64,000 nucleotides of DNA from Granulicella mallensis (GCF_014203225.1 NZ_JACHIO010000014.1:124001-188000); one strand, 5' to 3'; numbered from the stretch's first letter, positions 43,479 to 52,513 are shown. Translations and numbers: made by a program. Notes: generated by a model from the letters alone, not told the origin.

Positions 43479-44630
43479 CTAAACCAGTTCCAGTCCCTGC
43501 CGCAGGTCGTTCACGCCGGGGAACGCGAGGCTTAGCGGAGCCGATACGCCGCGCTTGCCGAACAACCGCACCAGCTTGATCGCATTCGTGATCGCTGCCG
43601 GAGGCGCGCCGCCGACCCAGAGTTGGCTCAGTTGCCGCATCTCGCCGTTGGCATCCGGATGGAAGACCCGGTCGTCCCACTTCTGCCAGCCCGGGAGGAA
43701 CTGTGGGAAGTCGGTAACTGCATTCAATGTGGACTGCAGGATACGCTGCTCCCAGCGCTCCTGGTACTGATCCATGAAGTGAACGTGGCTACGACGCTCG
43801 ACGCGGATCTCCTCGACGAAGTCGTTGAAGTTGGTCGCCGTCGTCAGGTTGATGTTGGCGTTCGGCTCCAGCCCGTGACGGTCGCCGCCTGAGATCAGCA
43901 GGTAGCCGAGCTCGCGGGCCATGCGGCCGACTTCGCGGTTTTCCTGAGCGTGGCGCAGACCGTTCAGCTCCAGGGCGTGGATGCAGCCGCGTACCTCAGC
44001 CATAAACCGTCGTGCTTCAGTAACGTGCGCCGGACCGACCTTGTGCAGATCCCACAGCGGGTGGTTGAAGACGATCAGAACATGCGGCTGTTCGTGCAGT
44101 TCGCGAAGCATCTCGACCAGCTTGGCGTCGTTCGGGGCGGCGGTGTAGGCCTCTAAGCGGCTCATCCACTCCGTGCCGGTGCCGCTGGGCAGGTTGTGGA
44201 TGCCGAGATGGAAGACCGTCTGGCCGTAGGGAGCGGACCACTCAACCGACATCGGAATGTGTCGCGACGAGGGTACGGCGCGCAGCAACAGCGTGCCTTC
44301 GAGCGTGTCATGGTCGGTGATCGATACCAGCGGATACAGGCCAAGGCGCTGAATCTGCTTGGCTTCCAGGTCATAGGCCATGCGGGGCTGCAAGGGCGGA
44401 CGCCAGTTGGCACGGTCAAAATCCAGCTTGACGCTATATCTTTCGGAAGCTCTCTTCTCGTAGAACGAGAGAACGCTGCCCATGCCCGGCAGCGCCACTC
44501 CCATCTTGTGGATAAAGCCCAATGTCTCCTCGGAGCAGCTGGTATGGCTGTGCAACGAGACGCCTGTTGTGAAGGCTGCTGTAGCTAGCGGCTGTTTCCA
44601 GTTGGTCGAGACTTTTGACTGAGCCTGCAT
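43479..44630 (-). CDS. PHP-domain metal-dependent hydrolase
   Basis: The 383-aa protein has PHP motif I as VSLHSHTSCSEETL, motif II as SITDHDTLEG, further His in IVFNHPLWDLHK and the closing GGDRHGLEPN, all metal ligands of the PHP superfamily. It is related to the COG0613 (trpH-like) phosphoesterase group, but the substrate is unknown. A long insertion between motif I and II (residues ~40-95) is unusual. GGAG lies seven bases before the ATG. Confidence 0.8.
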   Translation of the reverse strand: MQAQSKVSTNWKQPLATAAFTTGVSLHSHTSCSEETLGFIHKMGVALPGMGSVLSFYEKRASERYSVKLDFDRANWRPPLQPRMAYDLEAKQIQRLGLYPLVSITDHDTLEGTLLLRAVPSSRHIPMSVEWSAPYGQTVFHLGIHNLPSGTGTEWMSRLEAYTAAPNDAKLVEMLRELHEQPHVLIVFNHPLWDLHKVGPAHVTEARRFMAEVRGCIHALELNGLRHAQENREVGRMARELGYLLISGGDRHGLEPNANINLTTATNFNDFVEEIRVERRSHVHFMDQYQERWEQRILQSTLNAVTDFPQFLPGWQKWDDRVFHPDANGEMRQLSQLWVGGAPPAAITNAIKLVRLFGKRGVSAPLSLAFPGVNDLRQGLELV

Positions 44631-44832
44631 GGTAGCTCCTGGCGGCTATGACATTTTTAGTGCTGTACCAAAGCTTGCCAGCGAAATGCGAATGCACCGT
44701 AATCAGAGCAATAACAGACGTTCAATTTGTCGAAATATGTGCCGAATTATGTACCTTTTAGCGCTGGCTCAGGGGTACCTTTTTATTCTTTTAGCAGACC
44801 GCCGGGCTCAGGAGTGAATTCCGGGGCGGTTA

Positions 44833-45618
44833 TCAGTCTCCCGGGGTGGGTGCTGTCAGCTTCAATTCGCCTGTATTTCGCTTTCCCGTAGGACAGATAT
44901 CCAGCAGAGGACAGGCCTCGCATCGGGGTTCGGAGAACGTGCAGAGCGTCTGCCCATGCAGCTTTACCAGCGAGTGGTGCTCATCGAGCATCTCTGCATC
45001 CCAGGTCTCGGGAACCAGGCGCATCAGGCGTTCTTCGGTGATCGCCGCGTCCGCGCGGGGAACGACACACAGCCTTTGGACTACCCTTAAATGGTTGGCA
45101 TCGATGGAGATCGCCCGCCGCCGCAGCGTACTGAAGTTCACCACGGCAGCCGAGACCTGAGGTCCCACGCCTTCGAACTGCTCCAGCCACGAACGGATCT
45201 TGTCTGTGCGATAGCGGGCGAGAAAGTCCAGGGTCAACGAGCCGTAGCGCTCGGTGATGCCCATCAGCGCGGCCTTCAGGCGTGGAGCCTTCACTTCGGG
45301 AAAGGTGACGACTGCAATCGCGCGCTCAATTTCGGCGACCGTGGCGTCGCGGACTGACTCCCAGTTTCCGGGGCCAGCCTGAAAGTAGCGCTCGAGATCG
45401 CGCATGACCTGGTGGGCCGAAGGGGTCTTGGTGCGTCCGGCCAGAAGAGAGTAGATGAACTGTGTCAGCGGGTCCCACGGCTCGCGCGGCGCGGGCTGTC
45501 CGTAGTGGCCCAGCAGTAGCCGATGGATGTGGGGCAGACGATCCGCCTCCTCGGGCGTAAGAGGCCGCCGCTGCGGGGTCGCCGGATCGGCTGGTTCGTT
45601 GAAGAGTTCTGCGGTCAC
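44833..45618 (-). CDS. Endonuclease III-like HhH-GPD DNA glycosylase
   Basis: The 261-aa protein has an HhH motif FEGVGPQVSAAVVNFS, the catalytic Asp in ISIDANHLRV and a C-terminal four-Cys iron-sulfur loop (CTFSEPRCEACPLLDIC). In E. coli Nth the residue after the HhH glycines includes the Schiff-base Lys (GVGRKTA); here it is Gln, so a monofunctional glycosylase without lyase activity is predicted. It removes damaged bases. Its start overlaps the stop of the isoaspartyl peptidase gene by four bases (ATGA). Confidence 0.85.
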   Translation of the reverse strand: MTAELFNEPADPATPQRRPLTPEEADRLPHIHRLLLGHYGQPAPREPWDPLTQFIYSLLAGRTKTPSAHQVMRDLERYFQAGPGNWESVRDATVAEIERAIAVVTFPEVKAPRLKAALMGITERYGSLTLDFLARYRTDKIRSWLEQFEGVGPQVSAAVVNFSTLRRRAISIDANHLRVVQRLCVVPRADAAITEERLMRLVPETWDAEMLDEHHSLVKLHGQTLCTFSEPRCEACPLLDICPTGKRNTGELKLTAPTPGD

Positions 45619-46616
45619 CCGTTCCTTGTAACCCCCAACTGATGTCCTTCGCTCGTCGCCAGCCCCCAGGCCATGCGCGGCGTGTTGTGCGCGAGGCCTA
45701 CCGAGCCATCGGGTCCCATCAAGATGATGCCGCCGTGTCCGCCGAGCCTCTTATAGAGATAGGCGATGGCATCGGTCGCCGCCTGTTGTGGGGGCGATCC
45801 TGCTGCGACGCGGTCCACGGCCCACTTGCCCAGCACCAGCTTCATGATCGGCTCGCCCCAGCCGGTCAGGGAGACGGCGGCGCTCTCGTTGTCGGCATAG
45901 CAGCCGCAGCCGATCAGGGAACTGTCGCCGACGCGGCCGGGGGCCTTCGAGAGCGTTCCCCCGGTGGAGGTGCCGGCCGCCAGATTGCCGTCCGCGTCGA
46001 TCGCGACCGCGCCGACAGTGTCGTGCGAGTGGAGCGTCGGGTCGGTTACCTGGAACTCTTCCGGTAGTGTGCGTATGGCTGCGGTCATTGCATCGGTATC
46101 GACTGCAGCCTCGCCACTGAATGTTGTGTCCCGGCCGCCTGCGGCTTCGGCACGCTGGAAGGCCATCAGCCGCTCGCGTTCGCGAGGGACGATCAACTCC
46201 GTGTTGTCTACGAGCCGCATGCCGTGCTGTGTCGCAAACCGCTCCGCTCCGGTGCCGACGAAGTACACGTGCGGCGACTGGTCCAGCACCAGCCGCGCTG
46301 CCTGGATCGGGTTCCGCAGGCGCTCGACGCAGGCTACGCCGCCGGTGCGCAGGTTGGCGCCGTTCATCAGCAGGGCATCGAGCTGCACGCGGCCGTCGCG
46401 GGTCAGGAACGAGCCGCGCCCGGCGTCGAAGGTGTCGTCGTCTTCCATGATGGTGACGGCGGCTTCCACTGCATCGACGGAGCTGCCGCCGCGCGCGAGT
46501 GCATCCCATCCGGCACGCAGGGCGTGGCGAATGCCGTTTTCATGGGCGGCAATGGCATCGTCGGGCATGGCCCATGCGCCGCCGTGGATCAAAAGGATAG
46601 GAGAGCGTTTCGTCAT
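45615..46616 (-). CDS. Isoaspartyl peptidase / L-asparaginase (Ntn hydrolase)
   Basis: The 333-aa plant-type asparaginase has the N-terminal ILLIHGGAWAMPDD, FDAGRGSFLTRDG, and the autocleavage site before the nucleophile Thr in HDTVGAVAIDADGN, followed by STGGTLSKAPGRVGD and GCGCYADN. It should self-process into alpha and beta chains and hydrolyse isoaspartyl dipeptides and asparagine. It has no signal peptide, so it is cytoplasmic. It is translationally coupled to the glycosylase gene downstream. Confidence 0.92.
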   Translation of the reverse strand: MTKRSPILLIHGGAWAMPDDAIAAHENGIRHALRAGWDALARGGSSVDAVEAAVTIMEDDDTFDAGRGSFLTRDGRVQLDALLMNGANLRTGGVACVERLRNPIQAARLVLDQSPHVYFVGTGAERFATQHGMRLVDNTELIVPRERERLMAFQRAEAAGGRDTTFSGEAAVDTDAMTAAIRTLPEEFQVTDPTLHSHDTVGAVAIDADGNLAAGTSTGGTLSKAPGRVGDSSLIGCGCYADNESAAVSLTGWGEPIMKLVLGKWAVDRVAAGSPPQQAATDAIAYLYKRLGGHGGIILMGPDGSVGLAHNTPRMAWGLATSEGHQLGVTRNG

Positions 46617-46705
46617 CGCTCTGTGATTGTAATTTGACGCGTGTGTGCAGCGTTTTTGTGGGGTCAGGTCCGGGGCAGCGATTGAAGGTCATGTACTTTG
46701 CGGGT

Positions 46706-46864
46706 CGGAGGGAGCCGTGGCCTTCAGGCCACGGAATAAGGGACAGGCGAGAATTGGGCTTTAGCCCCGGGCTGTTTCTCCGCAGCCGTAAAGAAGGCCC
46801 GGGCCTAAAGGCCACATCTTTGCTATGCCTTATTTCCGTAGCCTAAAGGCTACGGCTCCCTCCG
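46706..46864. repeat. Palindromic repeat family D, copy D2
   Basis: The arms read CGGAGGGAGCCGTGGCCTTC, AGGCCACGGAATAAGG and their mirror CCTTATTTCCGTAGCC, TAAAGGCTACGGCTCCCTCC, with an inner pair GGGCTTTAGCCCCGGGC / GCCCGGGCCTAAAGGCC. No gene inside. Confidence 0.82.
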
Positions 46865-46983
46865 TCTCCCTGATGCTGAAGCATCAGGGAACGCGCTTCG
46901 CGCTGTGCCGAACAGCCCATCATTCTTCAATGAACGAATGCTTTACCACTCTAGCTGACCCACAAATAAGATAGGCAAGAGTG

Positions 46984-47017
46984 AAAAGGGAGCAGGATTT
47001 TATTCCTACTCCCTTTT
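46984..47017 (-). terminator. Terminator-like hairpin after the Vps62-like gene
   Basis: AAAAGGGAG pairs with CTCCCTTTT, with an inner AGGA/TCCT extension. It lies 90 bp past the stop at 47108. On the minus strand CACTCTTGCC follows, so the T-tract is limited to the stem. Confidence 0.55.
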
Positions 47018-47107
47018 ACTTTAGGAAACTCTGCTTTGATGGTCTGATACATTTCGCCCTGGCAATATTCAGGCAATGAACCTGGCTTCAGCAGAGCGTT
47101 TCGTGAC

Positions 47108-48214
47108 TTACTCCTGAGGCTCAGTTGAGATATACCAGTTCTGAGTCTCCGGTCCGAGCGGCCCGTTCTCATTCGTGTAGCTACTCAGTGCGCCAATAAA
47201 GTTGGCACCCTTCGCGAGAACATCCAGCTCTGTCGTCGCTCCGCTCGGAAGGCTGGGCGGATCGTAGATGGTGCTCGTCAGCGCCGGTCCCCAGTGACCA
47301 TTGAAAGATAGCCATTGAGCTGCTGTTGCGTTGTTGTCGAGTAGAACAAGCTGGCTGGTATTCTGCCACGGCGTCCAGCTGATTCCATTGGAATAAAAGT
47401 TCGTTGGCTTGTGGTACACGGTGAAGGTTCCAGTGTTGGCCGTATTGTCAACTACCTTTACCCAACTTACTGGAGGCAGCCCAGGCGAATTCAAAATGAC
47501 GTCATTGACCTGGATGCCGGCAGTGGGGTAGTTCGCATGACTATCCCATCCCGAATAAACAATGGGATGAGTGCCATCGAGCGGCGGATCTGTTACCCAC
47601 TGGTTCCCGCTGTGCTGGCTGTAGAAGACACCGATAAGGCTGGACTGATCTTCTGAGATTCTTACCGTAACGTGTTCCCAGTCGCCATAGTGCAGCGCAA
47701 ATCCGGCCCAATCCAGGTTGTACGGCTCGGTCTTGAAGTTGGTGATGACACCTACCTGAAATGGCTGAAACCCATTCCACGTATAGAACAGAAAATATTT
47801 GATGTCGATATAAGTGCCGAAATCAAGGACCTTGACATAGACAGGGGAGTTTACCTGCCCCATATTCGCAGTACTCGAGGCAACGGCTGCATCTCCGGAC
47901 TCGAAGTCGTTGGAGGGTGTGGGATAAACGCCGTTGGAAGGTACAAGGTAGTTCGTAGAAGTAGTATTTGCGGCAAGACTTGCAGGAGTAACTGCAGTCG
48001 TGATGACATTCCCATTGGAGTCCACGAGATTGGACTGGCTGAAGAAATTCTCAACCGACGTGGGATGGTTGTTATCGTAAGCGTTGAGATAAATCGTAGG
48101 CGCGTACTGTTGAATGGTGCTTAGACTTACTGTCTGAGCATGGGTTTGTGTAGTAGCCACAACGGAGGCCGCAAGCGCCAGAAGGCGCAGGAATTGCTTT
48201 GACACACTTGACAT
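47108..48214 (-). CDS. Secreted Vps62/DUF946-like protein
   Basis: The 368-aa protein has a signal peptide (FLRLLALAASVVATTQTHAQ). The mature part starts with QQYAPTIYLNAYDNNHPTSV and has the Vps62/DUF946 phrases WAGFALHYGDWEHVTVRIS, VFYSQHSG and HPIVYSGWDSHANYPTAG. Such domains occur in fungi, plants and a set of bacteria and are of unknown function, perhaps binding carbohydrate or membranes. The ATG at 48214 has GGGAG eight bases upstream. The gene is AT-richer than the neighbouring core genes. Confidence 0.78.
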   Translation of the reverse strand: MSSVSKQFLRLLALAASVVATTQTHAQTVSLSTIQQYAPTIYLNAYDNNHPTSVENFFSQSNLVDSNGNVITTAVTPASLAANTTSTNYLVPSNGVYPTPSNDFESGDAAVASSTANMGQVNSPVYVKVLDFGTYIDIKYFLFYTWNGFQPFQVGVITNFKTEPYNLDWAGFALHYGDWEHVTVRISEDQSSLIGVFYSQHSGNQWVTDPPLDGTHPIVYSGWDSHANYPTAGIQVNDVILNSPGLPPVSWVKVVDNTANTGTFTVYHKPTNFYSNGISWTPWQNTSQLVLLDNNATAAQWLSFNGHWGPALTSTIYDPPSLPSGATTELDVLAKGANFIGALSSYTNENGPLGPETQNWYISTEPQE

Positions 48215-48693
48215 AATCTTCTCCCGGAGTACGTATCGAGTAGATCGAAACAAACTGTGCGTGCCGCTAATATTTTGTATTTTGGGAAGGGTATCGATAG
48301 CCCGGCATTATGCCCGGCATGGATAGCTAGTGGATAGCTGACAACAACAGGTTTTATTGAGTTGGGGCTGAATCATCTCTGCGAGTCCCTCTTTCCTGTG
48401 ATCCGAAGCTATTATTAGAGCGGCGCAGGGAAAGATATGTGAATACCTGGATAAAATCAGGTGCAGCATTTTATTCTCAATGAAAATGGTGTTTCAGTTA
48501 GAAACTGTCTGGCCGGTTGCCCATGATCGTTCATAGTATTTTCCAGGTTATATACAGTAACTGCGCAGGGACCATGGCCAGCTCCTACAAAACTGGTCTG
48601 TTCTATAACTCAATCTGTATACCAAGACCAAAGACGGTAATCAGAGATTACACCTGCACTGACTCCCGAGCATTTTGAGATCAGCGATAAAAC
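48215..48693. other. Intergenic stretch without recognised content
   Basis: No ORF, RNA gene or clear inverted repeat of the families seen elsewhere. Composition is AT-rich like the preceding gene. It presumably contains the promoter of the Vps62-like gene. Confidence 0.5.
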
Positions 48694-49839
48694 CTACTCT
48701 GCCTGGGCGATCATGCCGGCCAGCAGCGCGGTTCGTTCCGCCAGGTGTGCCTTCACCACATGCTCGTGGGCCGCATGGGCTCCGGCTCCGACCGCACCCA
48801 TGCCGTCGAGCGTCGGCACACCGAGCGCCGCGGTAAAGTTGCCGTCCGAACCGCCTCCGGTCGAGGCTTCGTCCAGCACAAAGCCCATCTCCTCGGCCAG
48901 CTTTTGGGCGAGATGAAACAGCGCTTCGGTTCCTGCCTTGCGCTCCATGGGAGGGCGGTTGATTCCGCCCGTTACCGTCAGGCGGCAGGCCTTGTCCGTG
49001 ACCTCCAACCCGCGGAAAAGCTTCTCCACGCGTGCTGCGTCGTCGGCCTTCGCGATGCGCACGTCTACCTCGGCAGTACACTCTGCGGCAATTACATTCG
49101 ATCGCGTGCCTCCGGTGATGACTCCCGGATTTACCGTCAGACCCTGGCTCAGGTCGGTAAATCCGGCAACTGTCTGCACCAGGCGGGCCATCTCCAATAC
49201 CGCGGAGTGCCCGCGTTCGAAGTCCACGCCGCTGTGTGCCGCTACGCCCTCAACCTTCAGCTCGTAGTTTCCGACACCTTTGCGCGCCGTCTTATAGGCC
49301 AGACCCTGCGCGGGCTCCAGCACGAACACCGCAGAACACTCCTGCGCAATCTTTTCAGTAATGGCCCGCGAGATCGGGCTGCCGATCTCTTCGTCGCTGT
49401 TCAACAGCAGCGTCACGGGTCGCTCCGCTCCGAGCGCCTTTACTGCCATCAGCGCCTCAAGAGCCATCACGACACCGGCTTTCATGTCCACCACGCCGGG
49501 CCCGAAGATCTTGCCGGCGTCTTCCTTCCAGGGCATCTTTGCCAGCGTCCCCATGGGCCAGACGGTGTCCAGATGCCCGAGCAGCAGGACGCGTCCGCGC
49601 CTGGAAGAGCCACTTTGGGCTGGCTCAAAGCGCAGCTCCAGCACATTGCCAAATCCCTCCTGCGGATGCCGCCGGATCTCGCCGCCCATCTCCGCCACCC
49701 AGCCCGAGACCAGCGCTCCGGCGCGATCCACCGCGGCCTTATCTTCGCTGGGAGACTCGACTTCAACCAGTTCCTGCAGCCGCTGCAACAACCGCTGCTC
49801 GTCTGCTGCTACTACGCTTACTATGTCCGCCATCGCCAT
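48694..49839 (-). CDS. M20 family metallopeptidase (carboxypeptidase G2-like)
   Basis: The 381-aa protein has the metal site of M20 enzymes: His in LLLGHLDTVWP, the bridging Asp in GPGVVDMKAGV, the general-base pair in NSDEEIGS, a further ligand Glu in FVLEPAQ and the last His in GAHAAHEHV. A dimerisation domain is inserted around residues 185-290 (KVEGVAAHSGVDFERG). It resembles glutamate carboxypeptidases and succinyl-diaminopimelate-type hydrolases; there is no signal peptide. It is divergent from lpxC, with an 18-bp palindrome between them. Confidence 0.9.
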   Translation of the reverse strand: MAMADIVSVVAADEQRLLQRLQELVEVESPSEDKAAVDRAGALVSGWVAEMGGEIRRHPQEGFGNVLELRFEPAQSGSSRRGRVLLLGHLDTVWPMGTLAKMPWKEDAGKIFGPGVVDMKAGVVMALEALMAVKALGAERPVTLLLNSDEEIGSPISRAITEKIAQECSAVFVLEPAQGLAYKTARKGVGNYELKVEGVAAHSGVDFERGHSAVLEMARLVQTVAGFTDLSQGLTVNPGVITGGTRSNVIAAECTAEVDVRIAKADDAARVEKLFRGLEVTDKACRLTVTGGINRPPMERKAGTEALFHLAQKLAEEMGFVLDEASTGGGSDGNFTAALGVPTLDGMGAVGAGAHAAHEHVVKAHLAERTALLAGMIAQAE

Positions 49840-49901
49840 AACTTCTACGCTAACGCGAGGGAGGCGAAAACCAGCAACCGGCCCGTACCAAATCTCTCAA
49901 C

Positions 49902-49919
49902 TGTGTCTAATTAGACACA
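49902..49919. promoter_or_regulatory. Perfect 18-bp palindrome in the lpxC / M20 divergent region
   Basis: TGTGTCTAATTAGACACA is its own reverse complement. It lies 62 bp before the lpxC start and 63 bp before the M20 start, a position suited to an operator for both. The binding protein is not known; MarR- and TetR-type repressors bind sites of this size. Confidence 0.6.
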
Positions 49920-49980
49920 CCACAGCGCCCTGTTCCCGGATGTAGCCTGTGGTTCTGTTACAAGAATCAGGGAACCGCAC

Positions 49981-50910
49981 CTGCCTAACGACGCCCAATT
50001 CGAGCAGACCATCCATAGTCCACTGGATTTCAGCGGCATTGGCCTGCATTCCGGCGCGGAAGTCACCATGCGGCTCGTTCCTGCGCCTGCTGGTTCGGGC
50101 ATCGTCTTCCGCCGCACCGACCTGGATAACTTCGAGATTCCTGCTACCGGCCGCAACGTCGCGAAGGTCAGCTATGCGACCTCGCTGATGCGCCAGGGCG
50201 TGCTGATCTCGACGACCGAGCACCTGCTCTCCGCGCTGATCGGGCTGGGTGTCGATAACGTCATCGTTGAGGTCGACAACCTCGAAGTCCCGATTCTGGA
50301 CGGCTCCGCCCGGCCCTATGTGGCGGCTATGCTCGGTGCGGGACTCAAGCGCCAGCGCCGCAAGCGTGAGTACCTCCGCATCCTGAAAGAGATCGAAGTC
50401 CGAGAGGGAAGCAAGTTTATCGGCGTCTATCCCGGTGAGGGCTACTCGATCCACTACACCATCGACTTCCCTGAGCCCATCGGGCACGAGACCTTTGTGG
50501 GGGATCTCGAAGCCGGGGACTACTGCAACCTGATTGCGCCCGCGCGTACCTTTGGCTTTCGCGAGGATGAGCCCATGCTGCGCGATATGGGCCTGATCCG
50601 CGGGGCCTCCGACGAGTGCGCCATCATCATCGGCGGCGGCGAGGTACAGAACGGCCCGCTGCGCTTTGGCGATGAGTTCGTACGGCATAAGGTCCTCGAC
50701 CTGATCGGCGATCTGGCTCTTGCAGGCCGTCGCATCTGGGGACGCGTGGTAGCCGAACGCGCCGGCCATGCCATGCACACCGCTCTGGTGCAGCGTCTGC
50801 TGCGTGACCGCTCCGCCTGGGAGCTGGCTCATCGCTATGAAGAGCCGGTGGCTGCGGCCAAACCGGCTGTTATGCCTGTGGGCGCTACGCTGCAGCCTTC
50901 GCACGCCTGA
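49981..50910 (+). CDS. lpxC: UDP-3-O-acyl-N-acetylglucosamine deacetylase LpxC, apparent CTG start
   Basis: The 309-aa zinc deacetylase catalyses the first committed step of lipid A synthesis. Zinc ligands are visible: His in STTEHLLSAL, and His and Asp in HKVLDLIGD. The catalytic His is in AGHAMHTAL. The N-terminal family motif DFSGIGLHSGAEVTM lies upstream of the first ATG (50068), so that ATG cannot be the start. Back to the stop TAG at 49912 there is no ATG, GTG or TTG in frame. CTG at 49981 follows AGGGAA by 6 nt and gives a start (PNDAQFEQTIHSP) and total length that match the family (~305). The conclusion of CTG initiation is an inference. Confidence 0.88.
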   Translation: MPNDAQFEQTIHSPLDFSGIGLHSGAEVTMRLVPAPAGSGIVFRRTDLDNFEIPATGRNVAKVSYATSLMRQGVLISTTEHLLSALIGLGVDNVIVEVDNLEVPILDGSARPYVAAMLGAGLKRQRRKREYLRILKEIEVREGSKFIGVYPGEGYSIHYTIDFPEPIGHETFVGDLEAGDYCNLIAPARTFGFREDEPMLRDMGLIRGASDECAIIIGGGEVQNGPLRFGDEFVRHKVLDLIGDLALAGRRIWGRVVAERAGHAMHTALVQRLLRDRSAWELAHRYEEPVAAAKPAVMPVGATLQPSHA

Positions 50911-50940
50911 GGCGTGTCATCAAATTTCGAGATCGAACTA

Positions 50941-51283
50941 TGCAACAGCTTGCTGTGGCACTGTTTCGTTAAGGGCATGGCTTCAGCCATGCCGTAGGAG
51001 TAAGGCTCAACCCGCCTTCCTTTCTGCCGAAGGTTGGAGCGAAGGCGAAGCCGTAGCGACCGAATTGCTTTCCTCTATGCCGCCAAGACTGTCTAGGGCT
51101 CGCAGGGATGTATTCGTAGCGAGGGAGTGATTGGTTTCGCCACAACCAAAGAAGGCAATTCAGTCGTTGCGGCTACGCCTTCACTCCAGCCTTCGGCAGA
51201 GAGGTACGGCCTTTGGCTCGACGTTTTACGGCATGGCTGAAGCCATGTCCTTAACGAAACAGCGCCGCGGCAAGCTGTTTGCA
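50941..51283. repeat. Very long inverted repeat, family E
   Basis: Two arms of ~140 nt with moderate identity: TGCAACAGCTTGC.., CTGTTTCGTTAAGGRCATGG, CTTCAGCCATGCCGTA, CTGCCGAAGGYTGGAG, GAAGGCGWAGCCG, GAATTGC. The 14-bp palindrome ATGGCTTCAGCCAT is embedded in each arm. The centre is ~60 bp and codes for nothing recognisable. Confidence 0.82.
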
Positions 51284-51337
51284 CAGTCCAACTTCATCCC
51301 AAGAGCAATTTGATGACACACCCAAAGTCTTCGCGAG

Positions 51338-51871
51338 TTATCTCGCAAACGATGGCCCACCAGCGCCGATCAGCTCCCAGATTCGCGCGAGATGATGATC
51401 GTCGTGCTCGGCGACAAAGTACAAATGGTCTACGAGCCGCATCGGCGTCTTCAAGCGCGGGTGAGGAATGGCTCGGGTCCATAGCGAGGTGTCCAGCTCT
51501 TCCACACGCTTCAGCAGCCGTTCTCTGGCAGTGCGGAACTCCGTCAGAATCTCTTCCAAGGGGCGCGCGTTGTGGTTCGCCTGGTCGGTCTTTCGGTTCT
51601 GCAGGTCGGTCAGGGTAAGCTGCTCGCTGGCCGCGACGTAATCTTCCACGCGCGACAGCCACAGCGGTTCGAGGTCCACCAGGTGACCGGCGTGTTCCTG
51701 GGCCGACCACTTTTCCTGCGCCTTCTCGGTCAGGCTTTTGTGAGAGTGGCCACGAAGAGCCTCTTCCAGCCTGGCCGGAGTGCCACGCAGACGGGCGCGC
51801 AGATTCGGATGCAGCTCCACCGGAAACGAAAACTTAAACTTACGTTCAAACCAATCTGGCACTTGACTCAT
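51338..51871 (-). CDS. DinB-family metal-binding protein
   Basis: The 177-aa four-helix protein of the DinB superfamily has His ligands in SAQEHAGHLVDLE and VAEHDDHHLARI. Members include thiol-dependent transferases and damage-inducible proteins, and the specific function is unknown. The ATG at 51871 has GGAG four bases upstream. The C-terminus ends close to repeat E. Confidence 0.8.
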   Translation of the reverse strand: MSQVPDWFERKFKFSFPVELHPNLRARLRGTPARLEEALRGHSHKSLTEKAQEKWSAQEHAGHLVDLEPLWLSRVEDYVAASEQLTLTDLQNRKTDQANHNARPLEEILTEFRTARERLLKRVEELDTSLWTRAIPHPRLKTPMRLVDHLYFVAEHDDHHLARIWELIGAGGPSFAR

Positions 51872-52003
51872 GGGCTCCACCGATCGAAAAGACAGCTCTC
51901 AGTAGATATCTTGCCACTTGGGACAAACGAAGGCAGGTTTGCCAGTGGTTCAAAAGACACGTAGCGTCGAAGAGGTACCAGATGAACGGACAGGAACAAC
52001 CGC

Positions 52004-52468
52004 ATGACCGCCGCTATCGCGCTGGGCTCAAATCTGCCGTCTCCTTTTGGTGACCGCGCCGCTAACCTGCAGGAAGCCCTGCGCCGTCTCGAAGCCCTCG
52101 GCCGAGTTACGGCGGTCTCCAGCTTCCATGACACCGATCCCGTGGGTTACGAAGATCAACCGCGCTTCCTGAACGCCGCAGCGCTGCTCGAAACCGAGCT
52201 CTCGCCGATCGATCTATTGCGTGGGTTGTTAGCGATCGAACACACCATGGGTCGCGACCGCGAGAATGCGCCGCCCAAAGGTCCGCGTGTCATCGACCTT
52301 GATCTGCTGTTATTTGGCGATGTCGTTTTGCAGACGCACGAACTCACGCTGCCGCATCCGGCGATGCACGAACGTCGCTTTGTTCTTGCGCCATTGGCCG
52401 AGATTGCACCGGAGATGGAGCATCCTGTCCTGCGTAGAGATGTTGCCATGTTGTTACAGCATGCATAG
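52004..52468 (+). CDS. folK: 2-amino-4-hydroxy-6-hydroxymethyldihydropteridine pyrophosphokinase
   Basis: The 154-aa protein starts with IALGSNLPSPFGDRAANL. The substrate loops and metal-binding motif (HTMGRDRENAPPKGPRVIDL, then DLLLFGD) and LPHPAMHERRFVLAPLAEI are HPPK hallmarks. It attaches pyrophosphate to the pterin in folate synthesis. AGGA lies eight bases before the ATG. No other fol gene is nearby. Confidence 0.95.
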   Translation: MTAAIALGSNLPSPFGDRAANLQEALRRLEALGRVTAVSSFHDTDPVGYEDQPRFLNAAALLETELSPIDLLRGLLAIEHTMGRDRENAPPKGPRVIDLDLLLFGDVVLQTHELTLPHPAMHERRFVLAPLAEIAPEMEHPVLRRDVAMLLQHA

Positions 52469-52513
52469 ATCGCAACGATAAGTAGGGATAGGCGACGACA
52501 GCCACATGCCTTC

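Noticed and set aside
50068-50910. lpxC beginning at the first ATG (50068)
   Set aside because: This would remove the conserved GIGLHSG segment and ~29 residues that are needed in all known LpxC proteins; the frame upstream matches the family well.
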